Shown here piece by piece: positions 46,413 to 54,870 of a stretch of DNA of 64,000 bases. Positions within the stretch are counted from its first letter, which is position 1. Every line of letters begins with the position of its first letter. The notes beneath the pieces are model-generated. The model searched no databases. It worked only from the letters and a program-made list of their open reading frames with translations, and was not told the DNA's origin. Source of the stretch: Bacteroidales bacterium (lineage in GTDB: Bacteria > Bacteroidota > Bacteroidia > Bacteroidales > Marinilabiliaceae); contig SUWW01000009.1 in assembly GCA_015061285.1 (NCBI GenBank), positions 111,785 to 175,784 of the forward strand, in the 5' to 3' direction. Made by a program: the position numbers and the translations under genes.

Positions 46413-46494
46413 TGCGGATGAAGGGACTCGAACCCCCACGCCTCGCGGCATCAGATCCTAAGTCTGACGCGGCTACCAATTACGCCACACCCGC
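46413..46494 (-). tRNA. tRNA-Leu (anticodon UAG)
   Basis: 82 nt on the minus strand. Acceptor stem GCGGGTG pairs with CATCCGC (one G-T pair), discriminator A. Anticodon arm CAGACTTAGGATCTG has a 7-nt loop CTTAGGA with anticodon TAG (reads CUN Leu codons). Class II: a variable arm between the anticodon and T arms, and TTCGAGTC in the T loop. CCA is not encoded. Confidence 0.95.
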
Positions 46495-46510
46495 ATTCGG
46501 TAAAGCGCCG

Positions 46511-46518
46511 CAAAGATA
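46511..46518 (-). promoter_or_regulatory. -7 promoter element (TATCTTTG) of tRNA-Leu
   Basis: The minus strand reads TATCTTTGCGGCGC, TAnnTTTG plus GC-rich discriminator, 16 bp upstream of the mature tRNA 5' end. Confidence 0.75.
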
Positions 46519-46920
46519 AGCTAATAATTTTTCCCTATGCAAATGCTTAACAATAATTTTTTGCCTTATACGCTTTTTAGACTTTTTTATTAGTATTCGA
46601 TCTCAGATTTCACTGATTTGAACAGATTTACACAGACTTTACCAAAGTTTACCGACTACTCGGCAAATCCCTCGAACTGAGCCTTGATTTTAGCAACAAC
46701 ATAAGCAGAGCTTACGAAGAATGGAGTAAGCATTATAACAAATAGTAGTCTCTACGAAACTAATTTTTCGTGAATTCTATGCTTTTTGTGGTTATATGTT
46801 AGAAGCCGAAAACCTTAGACAACTCTTCTTCGCAAAGTCGTTTTTAGACATTTGATTACAAATAGATATACATTTGTATATTATACGTCCACAGTAACTA
46901 AATATAAATCAACGAAAAAC
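46519..46920. other. gap with a small minus-strand reading frame
   Basis: About 400 bp. At 46656-46733 on minus there is a 25-codon frame with coding-like composition (MLTPFFVSSAYVVAKIKAQF, then EGFAE), open back to a stop at about 46752. It looks like the membrane-helix C-terminus of a degraded gene or a small protein. The rest, with a TTTACACAGACTTTACC stretch near 46627, shows nothing I can name. Confidence 0.35.
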
Positions 46921-48066
46921 ATGGCCCCTATTCAAACAATTCGCATTTTAGCTATTATGTTGGTTATACTTACGACCAACATCATGCAAGCCCAAATCAA
47001 TCAACAAGTTGACACCACCGACTGGCAACAACTCGTTACGACGGCAAAACACTATCGAGAACAGAACAATACGTACAGAGCCTTCAACTACGCTCAAAAG
47101 GCAATGATTCTCAATCCATGCGATGTGGCGTGCCGCGAATTAGCTTACTGCTACTTTGCGCGTGGAGGCTACAACGAGTGCATCAATCTTTGCCGCCAAC
47201 TACTCACTCCCACCGAGATAAACCCTGCGCCCGACTCGTCGGAAGTTTATCTTATGGCACGATGTTTCGAGAAATTGGAGATTGCCGACTCGCTTATGAA
47301 ATATCAATATTTAGAAACTGCGCGTAATATTGAAAATCAAGCAAATACGGTAGCTTACGCGCGTTCGCTCATAGCTATAAAAGCTTACAAACCTGCCGTG
47401 AATTTGCTCGAACGCTATTGCCAAATCGACAGCACCAACATAGCCGTCAATAGTGTTTTGGCCAATGCATACTACAACGCCGGCAAGCCCACCAATGCCA
47501 TAGATATTTACGAAAAGTGCGTTGCAGCTGGCGACACTCGCGTAAGTACGCTCTACTATTTGGCCATGGCGCACATACAAAAAGATCACACTCGACGCGC
47601 GTTGGAATGCCTCGAACTTGCCGACGAAATATCAAAAGGCACCAACGCTCTCACCATAGCTATGCTCGGTTTGTTGAGGCTCGAAACGGACTCCACGGCT
47701 GCACAAGGCGAACGCGACATAAACTTCGCCATAGATATGATGAAGCCCAACGCCGAACTGCTCTATCGCCTATACTATGGCTTGGGTGACTATTATATAA
47801 CGCACAACTTCAACACTGCCATAAAGTACTTCAAACAAGCTATCGAAGTCAACCCCGACGCTCCAATCACATATTATCAGATAGGCTATTGCTACTATAT
47901 GACTGGAAATGAGGACTTAGAGTATAAATATTGGAACAAATTCATAGACCTCTGCGGCGATAAGGAGATTACGGACAACAAATACGTGCACTACCGCGTG
48001 ATAGAACGTCTAAAGCGCATCAAAGAGAAGCGCTTTATGGAGGGAAAGGATATTCCTAAGAAGTAA
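46921..48066 (+). CDS. secreted tetratricopeptide-repeat protein
   Basis: 381 aa from the ATG at 46921 (MAPIQTIRILAIMLVILTTN); the frame extends 23 codons upstream but the signal peptide, ending IMQAQ, fixes the start. About seven TPR units follow: AFNYAQKAMILNPCDVACRE, ARGGYNECINLCRQLL, NSVLANAYYNAGKPTNAIDI, STLYYLAMAHIQKDHTRRAL, YYITHNFNTAIKYFKQAIEV, YYQIGYCYYMTGNEDLEYKY. TPR proteins scaffold protein complexes; this one is periplasmic or outer-membrane. Monocistronic. Confidence 0.9.
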   Translation: MAPIQTIRILAIMLVILTTNIMQAQINQQVDTTDWQQLVTTAKHYREQNNTYRAFNYAQKAMILNPCDVACRELAYCYFARGGYNECINLCRQLLTPTEINPAPDSSEVYLMARCFEKLEIADSLMKYQYLETARNIENQANTVAYARSLIAIKAYKPAVNLLERYCQIDSTNIAVNSVLANAYYNAGKPTNAIDIYEKCVAAGDTRVSTLYYLAMAHIQKDHTRRALECLELADEISKGTNALTIAMLGLLRLETDSTAAQGERDINFAIDMMKPNAELLYRLYYGLGDYYITHNFNTAIKYFKQAIEVNPDAPITYYQIGYCYYMTGNEDLEYKYWNKFIDLCGDKEITDNKYVHYRVIERLKRIKEKRFMEGKDIPKK

Positions 48067-48090
48067 CGAATTGATAAAAAAATCGTTCAA

Positions 48091-48144
48091 GTTCAGGTGG
48101 ATTTGAAATCCGCGAACAAATCAATCTGGTGATTGCAAATCCCT
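48091..48144. repeat. GGATTTGAAATCC palindrome cluster, copy 2
   Basis: TTCAGGTGGATTTGAAATCC, then CGCGAACAAATCAATC and a diverged GGTGATTGCAAATCCC. Same order of elements as copies 1, 3 and 4. Confidence 0.75.
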
Positions 48145-48153
48145 TAGAATGGA

Positions 48154-48426
48154 TTAGATAACATCATGATTGTACAACGCATAATTGCCCAAAATCTGTT
48201 CAGGGTGAATAACTTCGGTGCAACAATCCCAAGTAATACCACCTCCTATCAAATACCAATTTTTACGTTCCTTCATAGGTATTTTCTTTATAGAAGGAAA
48301 TGCAGAAATGGGCATAATAATGATACGTCCATCATAGAAGACAACTTGCATCTTGCCTCTTATAGGGAAACTCACATCTTTTATGCGTGGGGTAACATTC
48401 CAATATCCATCAATTTGTTTTTTCAT
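48154..48426 (-). CDS. DUF2442-like protein (partner of DUF4160)
   Basis: 90 aa. DVSFPIRGKMQVVFYDGRII and then IMPISAFPSIKKIP match DUF2442 proteins (the pattern 'V.V.F.DG....P....P.L'). ITWDCCTEVIHPEQIL is the usual end, where family members have a Leu/Asp dyad. Its start overlaps the DUF4160 stop by 4 bp (ATGA at 48423-48426). Such pairs are candidate toxin-antitoxin modules. Confidence 0.75.
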   Translation of the reverse strand: MKKQIDGYWNVTPRIKDVSFPIRGKMQVVFYDGRIIIMPISAFPSIKKIPMKERKNWYLIGGGITWDCCTEVIHPEQILGNYALYNHDVI

Positions 48427-48716
48427 TTCTTTTTGATTTTTATCATTTTGACCTTATCGCCATTTCTAAACGCTTCCCACTGACTAAGCAGTTCTGTTCT
48501 ATACTCCGAAATAATAGCCATAACACTTTTTATTTGGGCATCGGTAAGCGAACCTTTGTCTGCAACGCTAATAGTCGGTTCTAACCATATTTTGGCAAGT
48601 TTTGCAGTTCCTCTCTTTCCAATGTGTACATGCGCTCTGTTCTCATTAGCATCTGTACCCCAAAACAAAAATGTCCAAACTATTTTGGCTGTTATGTATA
48701 GTAAAACTTTAGGCAT
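48423..48716 (-). CDS. DUF4160-family protein
   Basis: 97 aa. AKIVWTFLFWGTDANENRAH and VHIGKRGTAKLAKIWLEP match DUF4160 (IxxFFxxEHxxPHvHv), with the HVH motif retained. C-terminal GSLTDAQIKSVMAIISEYRT. Commonly found with a DUF2442 gene directly downstream, as here, and proposed as a toxin-antitoxin pair; which partner is toxic cannot be read from the sequence. Confidence 0.75.
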   Translation of the reverse strand: MPKVLLYITAKIVWTFLFWGTDANENRAHVHIGKRGTAKLAKIWLEPTISVADKGSLTDAQIKSVMAIISEYRTELLSQWEAFRNGDKVKMIKIKKK

Positions 48717-48810
48717 ATGAGAGTTAAATCATAGAGCAAATTACTAAAAAATTAAGATGTGAAACGCACTATTTGACTTTTTTGAAATCATACGACAAAA
48801 GTATTGCCCC

Positions 48811-48840
48811 CCATTCAGGTGGATTTGAAATACGCAAACA
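48811..48840. repeat. GGATTTGAAATCC palindrome cluster, copy 3 (partial)
   Basis: TTCAGGTGGATTTGAAATAC followed by GCAAAC; only the first half of the element is kept. It lies 170 bp past copy 2's downstream genes, so the DUF2442/DUF4160 pair is flanked by two copies (48091 and 48811). Confidence 0.7.
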
Positions 48841-48896
48841 AATTGAACGTAAACTGAAACTTGCTGGATAGTGACGTATTTACGATTGGCTTCTTA

Positions 48897-51497
48897 TTAC
48901 TTCATATAGCACGACAACATTCCATCGCGGCCGAGAGTAACAATTTGAGCGCCGCTTGCACTCACATCGGCTGGACTATAGGCTGGCACAGGGAAACCTT
49001 CCTGCACTTTGCCATTCTCATCGAACACGTATAATAGGTTGTTTTTCTTGTCGCGTACTACTATGCCAGCGGCTGTATTTTCTGCCTCTGCAAGCTCTCC
49101 AATCTCAATATTGTTGGTGACTATCGGGCGTCCAGCACCATCGGTTATAATTATGTTATGCTCGGTAATTATAGCAAAACGGTTGTCATTCACCTTGGCA
49201 AACCGGTGAGGTTCATTGCCGAGGCCTTCAACTGGCGTTATGGTTGTTTTTCCATCGGGAATAGATATGCAGAGCCACTTACCATCCACGGTAGTGCTGA
49301 CAAATGCAGCATTTTGCGCCACTTTAGCTATTTCTATTTTACTTGTTGGGCAAACGGCAACATCTTCAGCCTGAATGCGAGTGTTGCCACGGCGATCGGT
49401 GATATATACTTTATATTCATCGTCCATCACAAGGTAATCTTTATCACCATTCACAAAATGGCGAACAGGATTGCTAAGCGGCTTCTCCGTTTGCGACATC
49501 ACCCAACCTTCTACATAACGACCTTCGCGGTCGAACACATAAACCGACTTGTCGATGGTAGGCACGAAAAGGCGCATATCTTGTGGGTTGCCATAATCGA
49601 TATAACTAACACCAACCTTTGTGGCGTATGGCAAGCGAACGGGGAACATGGCTGTGTTGTTGCCGTTGCGGTCGATGAGTTGAATGTGCGTAGGCGTGCA
49701 GAATAGGTATTGCAACTTGTTATTACAGTAATAATCAATTTGTTTCACCTGTCCCACAATCGGGCCATCGAGTTGCCTGCGCCAAATGGTGAGTCCTTTG
49801 CCATCAATCAAATACAAAATATTATGCATATCCTGAACAAGAATCTCTTCATTCTTAGTATTATGATTGATAACGAAATAAGGCTTACTATTTATAATAG
49901 TATCTAAACGACATTGCCACGTGGTGGGCGGCAAGTCGAGACGATTTGGCTCGTAGAACAATCCAGCATTTATGTATGGCAAATTGCTCAAACCCGACAT
50001 TTGCAAAGCAAAACCATAGAACTTCGATGCAGCCACAGCATTGAAGTCGTTTTCTGTAGCTACGCGCTTGATTATATTGCTATTGCAGAAGTAGAACAGC
50101 GCGTTATCAGTAGAGATGTCGGCGCAGAGATTCATGAAATTGGCATCGCTATTATATGTACGGTGCGCCAACACGTCGCAAATGGTTCGCTGAAGCACAT
50201 CGCGGCTGTCGGCAAGGTATATGGAGTTTTCGTAGCGTACGTAATATTTACGTGGCGTAGCAGGAAACATATTTTCCAAAAAGAAAAGATTACCCTTCTT
50301 GGTAAATGCCTCATACACAGGAATATCAACTGCAGGTATAGGCGCAATAGACGCCACTTGACGCAAAGCATCATTGCCACGCAAGGTCGATAGTACGGCA
50401 TTGAGTGCCGACTGCACTACGGTGCCATTTTGAGCCTTTATAACTATACAATTCGATGCAGTGTCGGTAAGTTCGTTGGAGTATGAGAAAAGCCCTATAT
50501 CGTAGGCAAACACATTAGCGAGTTGTTCCTCAATATCCGCCTCATAGTTCTTGAGCATTTGCTGCTGAGCTTCACGATATTTATTGCCATGGCTTCGGTT
50601 GACGAAATTGGCAAATCCTTCATCGGCCAATCCTCGTTTGCCTGCCGTATAACTAATGAAAGCAGTAGCCGACGATGGTAAGACCTCGCTGAGCACAAAA
50701 GGCTTAGAATTTTTGAGTGCAAAGGTCGATATTGGAGTTGGATGGTCGGACACAGCGAAACCGCTCGCCGTGATATTGCGACGCGAAAACTGTATATCGA
50801 GTTCCACCCATTGCGTGAGTCCAGGATAAATATGCAAACTATCAGTATTCAAAAAGAGCGATATGGGAGCCGAACTCATCGACCTAACAAGAGTGTTGAA
50901 TGTACTACTTTCGTATAGTAGCGAATCGCTTGGCTGCATAAGCGAAGCCACCAGATGCGCGTCTTCACTAAACAGAAAGCATCCATTCTTAGTAGCAAAA
51001 CTACCAATTGGCGATTTGCTCACATGCTGTCCTTCGATGGTAGTATCGGTCACTGCTACCGATTTGGCGATAAACTTTTCGAGTTGGCGTCCTTCTACGT
51101 AGCTATTTAGCGCAAAAGCAAGTAGACGCGAAGTTCTACCTCCTTCCATTCTATGGAACGACACAAACATTTCGCGACTTTCGATATTGGAAAGCAACGC
51201 ACGATTGACAGAAAGCGAATCTACCGACTGTATGGCATTGAGAGTGTCGTAGTCATCGGTGAGATGAAACGGAGCTACTAAATCGTAAAAGTCGTTGGCA
51301 TAATCGGCTCGACGAATCCCTTCGACAACATCAGTGAAACTATTTATGCGAACTACAGCTATGGTGTTATCGGTATAAATATGAAACGGGCTGACGCCTT
51401 CGTAACGCTTATTAGCATTGAGCCACAACACTATAGCCACCACAATAGCTATCAGCAGCGCGCCTCCTGCAAACCAAAAAATCGTCTTGCGTTTCAT
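48897..51497 (-). CDS. large membrane-anchored envelope protein (DUF3352-like + beta-propeller-like)
   Basis: 866 aa. One N-terminal membrane helix (residues 4-25, TIFWFAGGALLIAIVVAIVL), so the bulk is probably periplasmic. Residues about 35-520 are a repeated mixed domain resembling DUF3352 (TAVVRINS..., NIESREMFVSFHRM, SATAFISYTAGKRGLAD). The C-terminal half (about 560-866) carries propeller-like repeats: VQDMHNILYLIDGKGLTIWR, RLFVPTIDKSVYVFDREGRY, DEYKVYITDRRGN, NLLYVFDENGKVQEGFPVPA. Conserved but uncharacterised in Bacteroidota. Directly downstream of pssA (20 bp), so probably one operon. Confidence 0.85.
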   Translation of the reverse strand: MKRKTIFWFAGGALLIAIVVAIVLWLNANKRYEGVSPFHIYTDNTIAVVRINSFTDVVEGIRRADYANDFYDLVAPFHLTDDYDTLNAIQSVDSLSVNRALLSNIESREMFVSFHRMEGGRTSRLLAFALNSYVEGRQLEKFIAKSVAVTDTTIEGQHVSKSPIGSFATKNGCFLFSEDAHLVASLMQPSDSLLYESSTFNTLVRSMSSAPISLFLNTDSLHIYPGLTQWVELDIQFSRRNITASGFAVSDHPTPISTFALKNSKPFVLSEVLPSSATAFISYTAGKRGLADEGFANFVNRSHGNKYREAQQQMLKNYEADIEEQLANVFAYDIGLFSYSNELTDTASNCIVIKAQNGTVVQSALNAVLSTLRGNDALRQVASIAPIPAVDIPVYEAFTKKGNLFFLENMFPATPRKYYVRYENSIYLADSRDVLQRTICDVLAHRTYNSDANFMNLCADISTDNALFYFCNSNIIKRVATENDFNAVAASKFYGFALQMSGLSNLPYINAGLFYEPNRLDLPPTTWQCRLDTIINSKPYFVINHNTKNEEILVQDMHNILYLIDGKGLTIWRRQLDGPIVGQVKQIDYYCNNKLQYLFCTPTHIQLIDRNGNNTAMFPVRLPYATKVGVSYIDYGNPQDMRLFVPTIDKSVYVFDREGRYVEGWVMSQTEKPLSNPVRHFVNGDKDYLVMDDEYKVYITDRRGNTRIQAEDVAVCPTSKIEIAKVAQNAAFVSTTVDGKWLCISIPDGKTTITPVEGLGNEPHRFAKVNDNRFAIITEHNIIITDGAGRPIVTNNIEIGELAEAENTAAGIVVRDKKNNLLYVFDENGKVQEGFPVPAYSPADVSASGAQIVTLGRDGMLSCYMK

Positions 51498-51517
51498 ACC
51501 TATAATTATAAATATGG

Positions 51518-52240
51518 CTATGCTATAGCTGCTCTAACTAATGAGAATATTATGTAGAGAGCGATAGTGAGTGCCACACCTCCAATGCCTAAGCACACAA
51601 TGGACATGATTGCAATAAGCAACAAAACAAAACGCATTTCATTTCCACGCCAACCAAAATGCTTAATCTTTAGCGAAAACATTGGTATTTCGCTTACAAG
51701 CAAAGCGCAGAATATCACAACCATTATAAGCACATAAATAGGGCGAACGCACGAGAATGCTTGCAAATGGTCTGACACAAACCAGAGCAACGATGCCGTG
51801 AAAAGTCCTGTTGCAGTAGTTGTGAGTCCAAGAAAAGTCTCAGTTTGACGCGTATCGAGATTGAATTTAGCAAGGCGAAGAGCCGCAAAAACAACCAATA
51901 TAAGCGGCGACATCACCCACAAAAGCTGTGTTAGTTCAAGTGTAGCAAGCGAAGTGGTAAAATCACCTGTAAGCAAATATTTCACATACGTAGAATACAT
52001 TGCTGCTGGCGCAAAACCAAACGAAATAAGGTCGGCAAGCGAATCGAGCTCTTTGCCAATATCGCTGCTCACGTGGAGCAAACGAGCGACAAAACCATCG
52101 AAATAGTCGAACACTGCACCGCAGAAAATCAAAATAGTGGCAGCGTGCAAATTGCCACTTACTGCAAAAACGGTTGCCAATACTCCACTAAACAAATTGA
52201 GCGAAGTAATAGAGTTTGGTATATGATTCTTTATAGCCAT
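51518..52240 (-). CDS. pssA: CDP-diacylglycerol-serine O-phosphatidyltransferase
   Basis: 240 aa from the ATG at 52240 (MAIKNHIPNSITSLNLFSGV); the longer frame would include the promoter leader. CDP-alcohol phosphotransferase motif DYFDGFVARLLHVSSDIGKE then LDSLAD, with all three Asp. Several membrane helices. Makes phosphatidylserine, precursor of phosphatidylethanolamine, from CDP-diacylglycerol and serine in the inner membrane. Confidence 0.95.
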   Translation of the reverse strand: MAIKNHIPNSITSLNLFSGVLATVFAVSGNLHAATILIFCGAVFDYFDGFVARLLHVSSDIGKELDSLADLISFGFAPAAMYSTYVKYLLTGDFTTSLATLELTQLLWVMSPLILVVFAALRLAKFNLDTRQTETFLGLTTTATGLFTASLLWFVSDHLQAFSCVRPIYVLIMVVIFCALLVSEIPMFSLKIKHFGWRGNEMRFVLLLIAIMSIVCLGIGGVALTIALYIIFSLVRAAIA

Positions 52241-52262
52241 AATGATTATGAAATTTCGGCGG

Positions 52263-52270
52263 CAAAAGTA
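52263..52270 (-). promoter_or_regulatory. pssA: -7 promoter element (TACTTTTG) of pssA
   Basis: The minus strand reads TACTTTTGCCGCC; a TAnnTTTG box with GC-rich discriminator, 22 bp before the pssA ATG at 52240. Confidence 0.75.
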
Positions 52271-52540
52271 CAACAAAGTAACTCAACTTTAGCATTCGAG
52301 GTTGTTATTAGAACGCCTAAAGCCTTTGACTTCAAACCTGATTTATATCGGTTTTATCATTATGATGCATATTTTCATCAATTTTCAAATCGTAAGTAAT
52401 AAGTTGCGTATCGAGAATTATAAGTTGAAAGTTGCGTATATATAATTACAACTTGAAAGCAACAAACGCCGTATTGGCAATTTTCTTTTCAGAATATTCA
52501 ATTTTCAATTATGAATTGTCATTTTATCGAATCACAATGT
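52271..52540. other. gap between divergent pssA and asnS promoters
   Basis: About 270 bp with no gene. It contains repeats of AAGTTGCGTAT (near 52401 and 52425) and AGTAATAAG-type low-complexity tracts that recur at 53985-54095 and 55610-55640. Confidence 0.5.
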
Positions 52541-52548
52541 TAATTTTG
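52541..52548 (+). promoter_or_regulatory. asnS: -7 promoter element (TAATTTTG) of asnS
   Basis: TAATTTTGCGGCTCAAAAAA; the box and the GC-rich discriminator GCGGCTC match those of the rpmE promoter. 36 bp before the ATG at 52585. Confidence 0.7.
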
Positions 52549-52584
52549 CGGCTCAAAAAAAAAGAAAGAAAAAAACGCAATAAC

Positions 52585-53979
52585 ATGAGTCGCACAAGAA
52601 TTTCCGAAATACTGAGCAAGGCTCAGGCAGGAGAAGACGTATTGGTGAAAGGTTGGGTTAGAACCCGCAGAGGCTCTAAGCAAGTAAACTTCATTGCACT
52701 CAACGATGGATCGTCGGTAAATAATCTTCAGATAGTTGTAGACATTAATAATTTCGACCCTGAACTTATAAAGAGCATAACCACAGGCGCATGCATAGCA
52801 GTAAAAGGAAAACTCGTAGCATCGCAAGGCGCAGGTCAGGCTGTTGAGGTGCAAGCCACCGAGATAGAACTCCTTGGCGCATGCGACGACACTTATCCTT
52901 TGCAGAAAAAGGGTCACACAATGGAGTTCTTGCGCGATGTAGCACACCTCCGCCCTCGCACCAACACATTTGGAGCTGTGTTCCGCATACGTCACAACAT
53001 GGCTTTCGCCATTCATAAGTTTTTCCACGAGCGCGGATTCTACTATTTCCACACGCCTATCATCACAGCTTCCGACTGCGAAGGCGCTGGACAGATGTTC
53101 CAAGTAACCACCAAGAATCTTTATAAGATTGAGAAAGACGAGAACGGAGCAATAAAATACGATGACGACTTCTTTGGCAAACAGACAAGCCTAACCGTAT
53201 CGGGTCAGCTCGAGGGCGAACTTGGCGCTACGGCGCTCGGTGCTATCTACACCTTCGGTCCTACGTTCCGCGCCGAGAACTCCAACACTCCACGCCACCT
53301 TGCTGAGTTTTGGATGATCGAACCTGAAGTCGCTTTCAACGACATCACCGACAACATGGACCTTGCCGAAGACTTCATCAAATATTGTGTGAAATGGGCT
53401 CTCGACAACTGTGCCGACGACCTCGCGTTCCTCAATAAGATGATCGACAACGAGCTTATCGACCGTTTGAAATTCGTTACCGAAAACAAATTCATACGCT
53501 TGCCATACACCGAAGGCATCAAAATTCTTGAGAAGGCAATCGCCGATGGCCATAAATTTGAATTCCCAGTGTTCTGGGGCTGCGATCTTGCATCGGAGCA
53601 CGAGCGCTTCCTCGTTGAGCAACACTTCAAATGCCCTGTTATCCTCACCGACTATCCGAAAGAGATTAAGGCATTCTACATGAAGCAAAACGACGATGGC
53701 AAGACGGTTCGCGCAATGGACGTACTCTTCCCAAAGATTGGCGAAATTATTGGCGGTTCGGAGCGCGAAGAGAGCTACGACAAACTTCTCAAGCGCATTC
53801 AAGAGCTCAACATACCTATGAAGGATATGTGGTGGTATCTCGATACGCGTAAATTCGGCACTTGCCCTCACTCTGGTTTTGGCCTTGGCTTCGAACGTTT
53901 GCTACTTTTCGTAACTGGTATGCAAAACATTCGCGACGTCATTCCATTCCCTCGCACTCCAGGAAGAGCCGATTTCTAA
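52585..53979 (+). CDS. asnS: asparaginyl-tRNA synthetase
   Basis: 464 aa from the ATG at 52585 ([20 protein letters not shown]), just after the promoter leader; the frame extends 51 codons upstream but that part is intergenic. OB-fold anticodon domain ([20 protein letters not shown]), then class II catalytic core: [20 protein letters not shown] (motif 1), [20 protein letters not shown] (motif 2), [20 protein letters not shown] (motif 3), with the family ending PRTPGRADF. Charges tRNA-Asn. Confidence 0.98.
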   Translation: MSRTRISEILSKAQAGEDVLVKGWVRTRRGSKQVNFIALNDGSSVNNLQIVVDINNFDPELIKSITTGACIAVKGKLVASQGAGQAVEVQATEIELLGACDDTYPLQKKGHTMEFLRDVAHLRPRTNTFGAVFRIRHNMAFAIHKFFHERGFYYFHTPIITASDCEGAGQMFQVTTKNLYKIEKDENGAIKYDDDFFGKQTSLTVSGQLEGELGATALGAIYTFGPTFRAENSNTPRHLAEFWMIEPEVAFNDITDNMDLAEDFIKYCVKWALDNCADDLAFLNKMIDNELIDRLKFVTENKFIRLPYTEGIKILEKAIADGHKFEFPVFWGCDLASEHERFLVEQHFKCPVILTDYPKEIKAFYMKQNDDGKTVRAMDVLFPKIGEIIGGSEREESYDKLLKRIQELNIPMKDMWWYLDTRKFGTCPHSGFGLGFERLLLFVTGMQNIRDVIPFPRTPGRADF

Positions 53980-54018
53980 ATAAGTAAGACTTAATAAGTA
54001 AAAAGTAAAAAGTAAAAA

Positions 54019-54058
54019 AGGCTCTGTCGCACTTCAACAGTTGCGGTAGCGCCTTTTA
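54019..54058 (+). terminator. asnS: Terminator after asnS
   Basis: Stem AGGC.CT..CGCA with TGCG..AG.GCCT (54019-54054) and TTTTACTTTT downstream. Followed by AGTAATAAG-type low-complexity tract. Confidence 0.7.
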
Positions 54059-54116
54059 CTTTTATAAGTAATAATCAACAAGTAAGAAGTAAGGCTTCTA
54101 AAATTCACTTTTGATG

Positions 54117-54383
54117 ATGAGACGCATCCTAATAGGCAATCGCATACTCGTGCTCGACTCGGTCGTACGTATTGACGATAATCATACGTATGAGGCCATT
54201 TTCAAATATTCGAACCCCAACGAGCTCAAGCATTTTGTAGACAAATTCATATCGCACAACGATTTAGCCAATGGATGCATATACTTTCATAACGAAGAGC
54301 TGCTTTGGCAACAGTTCACTCAACTGTATGAAGTGTCGCCACTTGAAGACGAAGGAGATTTCGTTTTGAAACTCAATAAATAA
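54117..54383 (+). CDS. short protein resembling the N-terminal part of Bacteroidetes NUDIX proteins
   Basis: 88 aa. Possible starts are a TTG at 54111 and ATGs at 54114 and 54117; I used the last. RILIGNRILVLDSVVRIDDN, FKYSNPNELKHFVDKFISHN and the helix ELLWQQFTQLYEV resemble the domain that precedes the NUDIX box in several Bacteroidota hydrolases. The protein ends before any NUDIX motif, so it may be a truncated gene. Low certainty. Confidence 0.4.
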   Translation: MRRILIGNRILVLDSVVRIDDNHTYEAIFKYSNPNELKHFVDKFISHNDLANGCIYFHNEELLWQQFTQLYEVSPLEDEGDFVLKLNK

Positions 54384-54447
54384 GCGGCAAGAGAGCCTTT
54401 ATAAATTAATTTCAACAAAGTATCGTTGGAGAAGAATATAAAAGTGC

Positions 54448-54455
54448 TACCTTTG
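54448..54455 (+). promoter_or_regulatory. rpmE2: -7 promoter element (TACCTTTG) of rpmE
   Basis: TACCTTTGCGGCTCG, with a TTGG at 54426-54429 at the -33 distance. The seven bases after the box are identical to the asnS promoter. Leader of about 45 nt to the ATG. Confidence 0.85.
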
Positions 54456-54505
54456 CGGCTCGAAAAACTCTCGGAGTAAGAAAAAAATTATTATAAAATA
54501 GAACA

Positions 54506-54769
54506 ATGAAAGAAGGAATTCACCCGGACAATTACCGTTTGGTAGCTTTTACCGATATGTCCAACGGCGAGACATTCATCGTTCGCTCTGCAGTGAACAC
54601 TAAGGAATCTGTAGAAATCGATGGTGTTACTTATCCACAAGTAAAGCTTGAAATTTCGAGCATGTCACATCCGTTCTACACTGGTAAGATGAAGTTGGTC
54701 GACACCGCTGGTCGTGTTGATAAGTTCATGAATCGCTATCAAAAGCACTTCGAAAACCGTAAGAAATAA
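54506..54769 (+). CDS. rpmE2: 50S ribosomal protein L31 type B
   Basis: 87 aa. [40 protein letters not shown] and [18 protein letters not shown] are diagnostic for the B type, which lacks the zinc-binding cysteines and helps ribosomes when zinc is scarce. Solitary ribosomal gene with its own promoter and terminator. Confidence 0.97.
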   Translation: MKEGIHPDNYRLVAFTDMSNGETFIVRSAVNTKESVEIDGVTYPQVKLEISSMSHPFYTGKMKLVDTAGRVDKFMNRYQKHFENRKK

Positions 54770-54791
54770 TACTTACGTATAGTACGAAGCG

Positions 54792-54842
54792 AAATTGTCC
54801 TTTACTCACCGAAGTGGAGGACAATTTTTTTTGTGTATATAC
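54792..54842 (+). terminator. Terminator after rpmE
   Basis: 10-bp perfect stem AAATTGTCCT (54792-54801) with AGGACAATTT (54828-54837), then seven T. Confidence 0.92.
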
Positions 54843-54870
54843 ACAACACGCACAACTTCGCTCTTCAGCT

